Positions 23,855 through 30,440 of a DNA stretch of 37,404 nt are shown here, one piece after another. Position numbers and translations under genes: made by a program. The first letter of the stretch is position 1, and each line of letters begins with the position of its first letter. The notes beneath the pieces were generated by a model, which made no database searches, was not told the origin of the DNA, and was given only the letters and a program-made list of their open reading frames with translations. Source of the stretch: Deltaproteobacteria bacterium (GTDB lineage: Bacteria > Desulfobacterota > Binatia > Binatales > Binataceae); the NCBI GenBank assembly GCA_021794015.1, contig JAJYRQ010000007.1, positions 73,755 through 111,158 of the forward strand, given 5' to 3'.

Positions 23855-24013
23855 TAGCAGGATGTTGAAAAAGCCCTTTCAACATCCTGCTCCCTCACTC
23901 TTGTCTCTCCCAGAGGGAGAGAAGGTGTAGGAAAGAAGCCATCTTTTACGCAGGGTGTTGAGAATGGAACCACGCCTGATAGCGAGGTTGAGGGGTTTCT
24001 CAACACCCTGCTA
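23855..24013. mobile_element. Candidate MITE or paired REP element flanked by TA
   Basis: Four related 15-bp arms occur: AGCAGGATGTTGAAA (23856-23870) with its exact complement at 23877-23891, and GCAGGGTGTTGAGAA (23950-23964) with its exact complement at 23997-24011. The outer ends form terminal inverted repeats TAGCAGG(A/G)TGTTGA, and TA stands at both edges, as for IS630/Tc1-type insertions. No transposase frame fits in 159 bp, so it would be non-autonomous. Two adjacent REP hairpins are the alternative. Confidence 0.55.
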
Positions 24014-24072
24014 GGCTTCGTAGCAAGAGAGTGCGGCCGCGGTCAAACCCCCGAGCCGGCGCGCTGCGGGCC

Positions 24073-24678
24073 TCAGGGCAGGCTGCTTAGCACCTTGCCG
24101 TTGGGACCGGAAAAGGTAAGCTGCGGCGACCCGTCATCGGCCAGCGTCAAAAGCGCCCGCGCCACCCCGTCGGAATCGTAGAGATCAAGACCGGGCGATC
24201 CGCCCGCCAGCACCATCAGGCCGATGCGCGGCTTGCCGGCGTGGTCGTAGAGCGTAAGCCCGTGACCCCCCGAATCCGGCACCGCAAGCTGGACCGACGG
24301 CTTGCCCTGGAGATCGTAGAGCCGCATGGCCGGCACGCCGTTGGGCATCGCCGCAAGCTGGAAGCGGGGCTTGCCTTGCTCGTCGTAAAGCCGGATAGCC
24401 GGCAGGCCGTCGCGGGCGACCTTGAGCTGAAGCCGCGGCTTGACGGCGCTGTCGTAGAGTCGCAGCACGACCGAGCCGTCGTCAGTGGTGTGCAGGCCGG
24501 CGCGCATCCGGTTATCGGGGCCCAAAAGGGTAAGCCTGTGGATCACCATGGTTCCCGGCTGCGGCTCGGCGGCAAAGCCGGTCCCGCAACGCGCCCCCAA
24601 CTGGCCGGCGAGCGCGCCGCCGGCCACCGCGCCGAACAGCACCAGTCCCGCCCATAGCCAGCGTTCTTTGTTGGTCAT
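24073..24678 (-). CDS. Exported protein made of seven 23-residue repeats
   Basis: The 201-residue protein begins with a signal or anchor (WLWAGLVLFGAVAGGALAG). From about residue 46 it is built of consecutive 23-residue units with core RLYDxxGKPRxQL, for example AIRLYDEQGKPRFQL, AMRLYDLQGKPSVQL, GLTLYDHAGKPRIGL; the first (RLTLLGPDNRMRAGL) and last (QLTFSGPNGKVLSSL) are degenerate. Each unit looks like two short beta-strands joined by an Asp/Gly turn, suggesting a beta-solenoid or propeller-like stack outside the cytoplasm. I do not recognise a named function. GGGAGG lies upstream of the ATG. It is 135 bp past the lipoprotein gene on the same strand. Confidence 0.7.
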   Translation of the reverse strand: MTNKERWLWAGLVLFGAVAGGALAGQLGARCGTGFAAEPQPGTMVIHRLTLLGPDNRMRAGLHTTDDGSVVLRLYDSAVKPRLQLKVARDGLPAIRLYDEQGKPRFQLAAMPNGVPAMRLYDLQGKPSVQLAVPDSGGHGLTLYDHAGKPRIGLMVLAGGSPGLDLYDSDGVARALLTLADDGSPQLTFSGPNGKVLSSLP

Positions 24679-24812
24679 CAGCCCAATGCCTCCCTTGCCC
24701 AGAGTTGCGCCCCGGCCCGCCCCAGAGCCACGCGAGATTGGCGCCGGGGGGCCGGACCCTTTAGCGTCTTGCGAGGCTCGGGCCGCGCCCCGACAGACCG
24801 GACCCCGAAGGT

Positions 24813-25244
24813 TCAGGGCGCGCCAGCGCCCGCGCGCGCCTGCTTTTCATCCTCCTTGGACTGCTTGAGGGCGAAGTTCAGCGCGAACTGCGGATCGCCG
24901 CCCGCCTTAACCCACACGGCTAGATCGGCGAGCAACGGATCGTGCTCCCAACTGGCCATTTCATGGATAAGGCCAACCGTTACCGCGCGCTCGGTAGCCT
25001 TTTGCTCCTTTTGCGCCCGCTGATCGCGGAGCTGCTCTCTGATTGCCTCGGCCTGGAGCGCCGCCATTCTGGCGCCAAGCTTGCTTTGCGTTATCTGGGA
25101 CGATGCGGTAAGCGCCGGCGCCGCAAAGCCGACGTCGCCCACCAGGCTCCCTCCTTCCATTACGGCCGGTGCCGCCAGCAGGGCGCATCCTTCAAGCAGC
25201 GCCCCGGCGAACAAAGTATAGGCTAGCCACAAAACCCAACGCAT
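24813..25244 (-). CDS. Small putative lipoprotein
   Basis: The 143-residue protein starts MRWVLWLAYTLFAGALLEGC, a signal with lipobox LEGC (Cys20). The mature part has a long Gln/Ala/Arg/Glu-rich helix (ARMAALQAEAIREQLRDQRAQKEQK) and an acidic-basic C-terminus (LKQSKEDEKQARAGAG). A membrane-tethered periplasmic helix is the best description. GGAGG lies upstream of the ATG. The function is unknown. It is divergent from parA, separated by 373 bp. Confidence 0.65.
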   Translation of the reverse strand: MRWVLWLAYTLFAGALLEGCALLAAPAVMEGGSLVGDVGFAAPALTASSQITQSKLGARMAALQAEAIREQLRDQRAQKEQKATERAVTVGLIHEMASWEHDPLLADLAVWVKAGGDPQFALNFALKQSKEDEKQARAGAGAP

Positions 25245-25592
25245 CGTTAATCCTCCGCAGATAACAGATGGCGGCAGCGCCGGTTAAACGCCCCGCCCCT
25301 TCGTCAACACAGGCACCGGCGCCAAACCGCGCCGGCCGCGTCAAACAGACAGGCCCCGCCGTCGCGCTGCCGCCCCTAAAAGACAACGGCAGCCGCGCAT
25401 CCGTGCGTAAGCCGCGGGGGCCGGCGCATGGCGAACCCCAGGTCGGTGGCTCCCCGGCGCGCAACCTAACCATCGCCGCGCCGTCAGAGGACCCCTCTTA
25501 AGACGATCTATCGGAATCAGGACCGGCGCGCGACCGCGCCGCGGCTTAGAGCGGCCACCGCAAGCCGGCCCGATTCGCCTCCAGGCCAACAC
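25245..25592. other. Intergenic between the divergent lipoprotein and parA genes
   Basis: No convincing gene was seen; a minus-strand frame at 25192-25473 has no family features. The right end runs into the parA iterons. The lipoprotein promoter must be here, but no strong hexamers were found. Confidence 0.4.
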
Positions 25593-25624
25593 GCTGGTAT
25601 GATGGCAAACTGGTCCGATGGCAA
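25593..25624 (+). promoter_or_regulatory. parA promoter overlapped by four 8-bp iterons
   Basis: Cores GCTGG (25593), GATGG (25601), ACTGG (25609) and GATGG (25617) recur every 8 bp. They cover a -10-like TATGAT (25598-25603) and the parA start codon (25618-25620). A weak -35 TTCGCC lies at 25574-25579. Transcription would begin near 25610, giving a very short or leaderless mRNA. Binding here by the ribbon-helix-helix protein encoded downstream would shut off the operon, as for ParG or Omega; this is inference. Confidence 0.7.
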
Positions 25625-26364
25625 AAATCTACGCAATCGCCAATCAAAAGGGCGGAGTCGGCAAGACCACCACCGCCGCCAGCCTGGCCGCCGCGTTTGC
25701 CGAACTTGGCCAACACGTTCTGCTGCTTGACCTCGACCCGCAGGCGGGTCTAACCGGCGCCCTGGGGCTCGAACCGGAACGCTTCGACGTCACCATCTAC
25801 CATGTGCTCCTGGACAAGCTGGCACTGGAACGCGCGGTGGTGCCCAGCGGCGTGGAAGGGGTCGACCTGGTGCCGGCCAACCTCGACCTGGCGGCGGCCG
25901 AGCCGGAACTGCTGGGCGAGATCGGATGGGACCGTACGCTCAAGGACGTGCTCTCGCCGGTGGCCCGCGGCTACGACCGGGTGCTGCTCGACTGTCCGCC
26001 GGCGCTGGGGCTGCTCACCACCAACGCGCTGGTGGCCGCCCAGGTGGTGATCGTGCCGCTGCAGTGCGAGTATCTGGCGATGCGGGGGTTAAAACACCTG
26101 CAGCAGCTTTTCGACAAGGTCAAGCGCAAGGCGAATCCGGGGCTGGAGCTGCGCATTTTGCGCACCATGTTCGATCCGCGCACCACGCACTCGCGCGAGG
26201 TTTCCGAGGAGATCGCCAGGATTTTCGCCGACCGGGTGCTGGCACCGATCATCCGGCGCACGGTCAAGTTTGCCGACTCGACGGTTGCCGGCAAGTCGAT
26301 CGTGAGCTACGCGCGCAACTCCGAGGCCGCCCAGGCGTACCGCGAGGTTGCCCGCGCGATCTGA
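25618..26364 (+). CDS. parA: Small ParA-family partition ATPase
   Basis: The 248-residue protein has the deviant Walker A KGGVGKTTT (residues 11-19) near the very N-terminus, Walker A' LLLDLDPQAG and Walker B VLLDCPPALG, with C-terminal PIIRRTVKFADSTVAGKSI and SEAAQAYREVA. It is a short ParA without the N-terminal helix-turn-helix of plasmid type Ia, i.e. type Ib or chromosomal Soj-like. Such ATPases bind DNA as ATP dimers and move cargo in response to a partner. The partner gene follows after 17 bp. Iterons at its promoter and across the next 7 kb suggest that the cargo is DNA. There is no ParB with a CTPase fold here. Confidence 0.93.
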   Translation: MAKIYAIANQKGGVGKTTTAASLAAAFAELGQHVLLLDLDPQAGLTGALGLEPERFDVTIYHVLLDKLALERAVVPSGVEGVDLVPANLDLAAAEPELLGEIGWDRTLKDVLSPVARGYDRVLLDCPPALGLLTTNALVAAQVVIVPLQCEYLAMRGLKHLQQLFDKVKRKANPGLELRILRTMFDPRTTHSREVSEEIARIFADRVLAPIIRRTVKFADSTVAGKSIVSYARNSEAAQAYREVARAI

Positions 26365-26381
26365 GGAATCCGAGGCAGACC

Positions 26382-26660
26382 ATGGCCAAGCGAAGCAGTC
26401 TTAGGGGTCTGGGGGCGCGGCTGTTCGAACCCGGCGCGCAGTCGGCCGGCGCGCCATCTCACCAGGACACCAGCCTACCAGTACACCAGCATGGCCCGCG
26501 CTACCCCAAGGCCACCTTCTACCTGCCCGCCTCGCTCATCGAGCGGCTGGAACAGGCCTGGCTGGAACGGCGGCGCCGGGGCGTCAAGGTGAAAAAATCC
26601 GACCTGGTGCGCATCGCGCTGGAAGCCTTTCTCGCCGACAGCGAGCGGCGCCCGCGCTAA
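26382..26660 (+). CDS. Ribbon-helix-helix DNA-binding partner of ParA (ParG/Omega-like)
   Basis: The 92-residue protein has a ribbon-helix-helix domain in its C-terminal half: strand KATFYL (43-48), helix PASLIERLEQAWLERR and helix KKSDLVRIALEAFLAD (71-86). The N-terminal 40 residues are basic and flexible (MAKRSSLRGLGARLF), the type of tail that stimulates ParA ATPase in ParG. Start ATG at 26382 follows parA by 17 bp. In type Ib systems the RHH protein binds centromere repeats and represses its own operon. Four iterons lie within this gene (codons 27-36), exactly in the linker between tail and domain. Partition role is inference; a plain CopG-type repressor is the alternative. Confidence 0.75.
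   Translation: MAKRSSLRGLGARLFEPGAQSAGAPSHQDTSLPVHQHGPRYPKATFYLPASLIERLEQAWLERRRRGVKVKKSDLVRIALEAFLADSERRPR
26461..26492. repeat. Four perfect 8-bp iterons inside the RHH gene
   Basis: ACCAG occurs at 26461, 26469, 26477 and 26485, each followed by three variable bases, giving an exact 8-bp period. An 8-bp period is out of step with codons, so the repeat cannot come from amino-acid repetition: the residues it encodes (HQDTSLPVHQH) are not periodic. It is selected as DNA, or recently inserted. Confidence 0.8.
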
Positions 26661-26736
26661 CGCGGCGCGCCCTTAAAGAAGGTCGAGACGCCGGCCGGAG
26701 CCGCCGCAGAGCTGCTCGGCCGTCGGCCCGCGCGCC

Positions 26737-28710
26737 TTGAGAAGGAGCCCGGACCGTGGCCGCCGGCAGAGCATCCGCCGCGCACGCTGGCAAAGGGCAG
26801 CCGTTGCCTTGGGCGCCCTTGCCATGGTGGCGCGGCTGGTGGTCGCGGACGCTTTTGCGGCCGGCGCGGGCACCATCGCCACCGCCCCAGAGGCCGGGAA
26901 CGCCAAGCCTGCCGCTACCACCGCTCACGCTCATCGTCCAAGCGGGGCCGGATCCTCCCCGGGCCTGGTGATTCGCAGCATCAAGGTCGTACGCGAGAAC
27001 GTCTTCACCCCGGCCCAAGCGCGCGCCGGCATTCTCTGCGACGCCGCCTGGCTCAACAATCTTCCCTACGGCGCCGGGCTCATCCGGCTTACCGGGCCGC
27101 AGCGGCTGGACGTTGCCGGCCTGGCCGACGAGATACACTTTGAAACCCGCCCCAGCGTGGTAGCGGGGCAACTTCTCTTTGCCCCCGGCGATACGCTCGA
27201 TCCCTGGCGTCTTTACGAGACCGAACGCAACCTTAGAACTTTGCCTTTCATCAGCGACGCCCGGGTCGAGAGCACGGTTGTCCCCGGGACCAACCGGGCC
27301 GACGTCACAGTCTTCACCCGCGACGGCTGGACCACCGATCCCGAGCTCAACTTCGAGCTTCTGGGACACGGCCGGTTTGCCGTGGCCGGCGGCGTTGTCG
27401 AAAACAACCTGCTGGGGCTGGGTCAGTCGCTCGAACTTCTACGCGCCATCGATCCCTACCGCACGATGAACATCGCAAGCCTGGACGACCCGACGCTCTT
27501 CAACAGCCACTGGCACCTGCAGGGCAACTACAGCGCTGACGGCGACGGCCACCTCGCAAGCCTGCTGCTTGAACGACCGTTCTACTCCTTCGAGACCCGG
27601 AACGCGGCGAGCATGATGCTGGTCAGCACGGCCGACCGGGAGCGGATTTTCTCGCTCAACCAAACGCCCTTTAACCACGCCCAGTATGTGCTAAGCCTGG
27701 CCGCGGCCCACGCGCTTACCACCAGCGACGAGGTGGTGCGGCGCATCGGGATTCGCTTCGCCCAGTGGTACGACAGCTTTCATATCGTGCCGGCCACGCG
27801 CGCCGCGCTGCTCGGCCTTGACAACTACCGGACCTCGGCCCTGATGGTCGACTACCTCGACTGGCATCCCGACTTCGTCGTGGCCCGGTTCTTGGACCAG
27901 CTCGGACGGGCCGAGGACCGCGACCTCGGCACCCAGTTCAACTTTCACGCCGGTTACTCGCCGACCTGACTTGGCGCAACCACCAACGCCGCCCTGCTGG
28001 CGGGCGCGCTCATCTCCGGTCTCCAATTCAACCCTGGCGGCTACCTCTGGTACGGCGTCCAGGGCGCCAGCATGATGCAGACCTCGGGCGCGGCGCGCGA
28101 GACCTACGCCAGCGCCGAGGCGGTGGCCTACCAGCTCTTGCCCAGCCACCCCGAGCAGACCCTGGTGGTGGACGGTCGTTTCGACTGGGAGAAAAACGTC
28201 TACCCCGGCTACCAGTTGCTGGCGGGCGACGCCGACGGCATGCTGCGCGGCTATCCGATCAACTACTTCTTCGGCACGCGCCGGCTGCTGCTACACCTCG
28301 AGGATCGCATCTTCCTGCTCGAGGACCTTTCCCACCTGCTTTCGCTGGGCGCGGTCGGCTTTGTCGACGCCGGCGATCTCTGGGGCATCGCCCATTCTCC
28401 CGCCACCAGCGGGCCGGTGGCCTCGGCCGGCGTGGGCCTGCGCCTGGTCTCGACCCGCGCCGACTACCAGATTCCGGTCCGGCTGGATTTTGCCATTCCG
28501 CTGGTTCATCGGCCGGGGCTTCACCCGCCGGACGTTTCGGCCGCCACCGGCCAGGCTTTCGAGCCGTTTGTCGATCCCTTCAATTCGGCCGGCAGCAACG
28601 TCACGCTCGACCCTTACCAGATGTACCAGACGCCTTATCTCACCACCGACCCGTTCAACGCCCAGGCCGACACCACCTGCTGGGGCTGCCAGAATCTACG
28701 GCCCTTCTAG
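26737..28710 (+). pseudogene. BamA/TamA-like outer-membrane beta-barrel gene with one in-frame TGA
   Basis: One frame runs from TTG 26737 to 28710 (657 codons) except for TGA at 27967-27969. The N-terminus is Arg-rich then hydrophobic (ALGALAMVARLVVADAFA), signal-like. A POTRA-like domain follows (GDTLDPWRLYETERNLRTLP, then DARVESTVVPG), then barrel strands starting near VAGGVVENNLLGLGQSLEL. After the TGA the same frame continues as barrel (ATTNAALLAGALISG, GRFDWEKNVYPGYQLL) to a C-terminal PF. Trp (TGG) is the likely original residue. Either a nonsense mutation or a sequencing error fits. An alternative GTG at 26756 behind AGAAGGAG is out of frame, so the 5' end may also be disturbed. BamA-like proteins insert or translocate outer-membrane proteins. 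Confidence 0.7.
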
Positions 28711-28780
28711 CGCCTGCGCGACCGAGCGCCGTGCCGGCACGCGGGCGGGTAATTGAGATATTACGCTGTCAGCCCGCTAT

Positions 28781-28844
28781 ACCAGCGCACCACTAGACTG
28801 GTACGCCCGGATACCAGCGTACCGGGTTGCCAGCGTACCTGCAT
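28781..28844. repeat. Iteron array B1, eight 8-bp units
   Basis: Cores at 28781 ACCAG, 28789 ACCAC, 28797 ACTGG, 28805 GCCCG, 28813 ACCAG, 28821 ACCGG, 28829 GCCAG and 28837 ACCTG, strictly every 8 bp. Five match RCYRG exactly. Flanking bases often complete the near-palindrome TACYRGTA. Confidence 0.8.
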
Positions 28845-28884
28845 TGGCCGAACGCTCGGCCTGGCGCCCGCACCGGCGCAGTCC

Positions 28885-28932
28885 GCCACCAAGCCAGCAT
28901 GCCAGCGTACCAGCATGGGGGCATACTGAGAC
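28885..28932. repeat. Iteron array B2, six units in phase with B1
   Basis: Cores at 28885 GCCAC, 28893 GCCAG, 28901 GCCAG, 28909 ACCAG, 28917 GGGGG (degenerate) and 28925 ACTGA. The start is 104 bp (13 x 8) from the B1 start, so both arrays share one register with five decayed units between them. Confidence 0.75.
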
Positions 28933-29015
28933 GGCGCCACACCGTTGTGCCCAAAAGACCGGCCTGGCCTTCCAACCCGCCGCTGCCGGCCGGCCTTGAG
29001 ACTTATCCCCTTTGT

Positions 29016-29031
29016 ACCATTACACTGGCAT
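29016..29031. repeat. Iteron pair C
   Basis: ACCAT at 29016 and ACTGG at 29024 are 8 bp apart. They lie in the same intergenic gap as B and D but in another phase. A two-unit match alone would be weak; the location supports it. Confidence 0.4.
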
Positions 29032-29126
29032 AGTTACGGCCTGGCGGCAGGCACCCGACCGCGCAGCCGCCCCGGCGGGGCGACCTGCGGACCATGGCGC
29101 CGGATTTGGCGCCGCGTGGGCCGTGT

Positions 29127-29158
29127 ACTGGCGTGCTGGTATACTGGCGTGCTGGCAG
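29127..29158. repeat. Iteron array D, four perfect units
   Basis: ACTGG 29127, GCTGG 29135, ACTGG 29143 and GCTGG 29151, all exact RCYRG at 8-bp steps. The array ends 22 bp beyond the stop of the XoxJ-XoxG gene. Apart from the iterons, the whole 28711-29180 gap shows no gene. Confidence 0.8.
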
Positions 29159-29180
29159 AGTGCGGCCGGCGGCCGCCGGG

Positions 29181-30353
29181 CTAGCGCTGCTGCGGCCTGA
29201 CCGTCGTGATGAAGGCGAAAATCTTGAGCATCTCCGAACGGCTTAGCGCGCCGCCCCACGGCGGCATCCCCTGCGAGGGCTCGCCGTTGGTCACTACCGT
29301 CAGGAAAAAGCTCTGGCGCTCCTTGGGCGGTATCCTGCCGAGCAGGTCGGGGATGCTGCGCTCGGCCAGCGGCGAGTCGGCGTTCTCGCCGTGGCAGCGG
29401 GCGCAGCGGGAGTTGAAAAGGTCGCGCCCTTCAGCCGCCTGCGGGTCTTGCGCGCCGGAGCGCGCCGGGTCCGCCCCCGTGGTCTTTGCCGGGCCCGCGC
29501 CTAGCGCCTGCCCGGCGCCGCCAGCGGGTGGATCGTCGGCCGCATCGCCGCCGCCTGCGCCCTTGGCCTCTGCCGGCTCGGCGCCGGGCAGCCCCGGCAG
29601 GACGATCGCCTTGCCGCGCGGAAAACCGTAGCGCTCTTCCAGCGCCGCCAGCGTCGGTCCAAGCTCAGCCAGCGCCCGGTTAAGGGCGCCCAGCAGGGCA
29701 GGGTCGTCCTTGCGCACGCCAGCGGCAACCGGCCACTCAAGGCCGTTTGCGGAAACGGGACGTACCTCGTAGGCGCCGCGCAGAAGCTCGGCATTGTAGT
29801 AGCCGGCTGAAGGGCCCCAGAGAAAAGCCAGCTTGGCCTCGCCCCGGGCGAGCGCGGCCATGGCCCGCTCCGGCGTCCGGTAGGTGCGCATGTCGATATC
29901 GTGGATCGCCAGCAAAATCTGCGCCGGCGTGCCGTGCTGGACCGCAACCGGCTGCCCCTTTAGGCCCTTCAACGATCTCACCACGCGCCCCTTGGGCAGC
30001 ACCAGGGCGTAGCCCTCGCGCATGAAGGGCTTGCTCAGCACAAGGTAGGGGGGATGAAAATCGGCGGTAGCCGGAAGGCCGAAGTAAACGTCGCATCGGC
30101 CCTGGCTAAAGCCGAGCCTAACGCCGCGCATCTCGGTGCCGCCGGTCCAGACGCGCTCGACCGGGCGCCCCAGCTTTCGGCCGACGGCGTCGGCCAGGTC
30201 GAGGTAAAACCCGGCAGGCGAGCCGGCACGTTGGCTAAAGGGCATGTCCTCCGGGTCGGCGCAGACCCTAAGCGGCGGCGCGGCGGCCGGCACCGGCGCT
30301 GCCATGAAGAGCAGCAAAAAAACGCTGAAAAACGACCGCAGCGCCTGCTTCAT
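29181..30353 (-). CDS. XoxJ-like periplasmic binding protein fused to cytochrome c (XoxJ-XoxG fusion)
   Basis: Residues 1-25 are a Sec signal. Residues 27-250 are a family-3 solute-binding domain of the quinoprotein-dehydrogenase-associated type (PLRVCADPEDMPFSQRAG, GRCDVYFGLPA, SKPFMREGYALVLP), as in MxaJ/XoxJ. A Gly/Ala/Pro-rich linker (about 255-308) joins it to a class I cytochrome c domain with heme motif CARCH (Cys317, Cys320, His321) and axial Met363 in QGMPPWGG. XoxJ is thought to help activate the dehydrogenase and XoxG takes its electrons; usually they are separate proteins. The gene follows xoxF by 87 bp on the same strand, so the fused protein probably serves it. A covalent fusion would keep electron acceptor and assembly factor together. 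Confidence 0.88.
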   Translation of the reverse strand: MKQALRSFFSVFLLLFMAAPVPAAAPPLRVCADPEDMPFSQRAGSPAGFYLDLADAVGRKLGRPVERVWTGGTEMRGVRLGFSQGRCDVYFGLPATADFHPPYLVLSKPFMREGYALVLPKGRVVRSLKGLKGQPVAVQHGTPAQILLAIHDIDMRTYRTPERAMAALARGEAKLAFLWGPSAGYYNAELLRGAYEVRPVSANGLEWPVAAGVRKDDPALLGALNRALAELGPTLAALEERYGFPRGKAIVLPGLPGAEPAEAKGAGGGDAADDPPAGGAGQALGAGPAKTTGADPARSGAQDPQAAEGRDLFNSRCARCHGENADSPLAERSIPDLLGRIPPKERQSFFLTVVTNGEPSQGMPPWGGALSRSEMLKIFAFITTVRPQQR

Positions 30354-30440
30354 GGCAAGCCTCGTAGCCGTGGGTTAGGGGAACAAACCAATCCGCGCCC
30401 CGGCGCCTGCGGCCCCGGGGCGCGGACCTGACGGAAGGGC

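Noticed and set aside
27967..28003. Selenocysteine at the in-frame TGA, with a CCGCC/GGCGG hairpin 20 nt downstream
   Set aside because: The hairpin is too far and too small for a bacterial SECIS, the protein is an outer-membrane barrel with no redox site there, and Trp fits the context better.
28781..29158. CRISPR array or short tandem satellite
   Set aside because: Units are 8 bp without unique spacers of constant length, no cas genes are near, and only the core is conserved.
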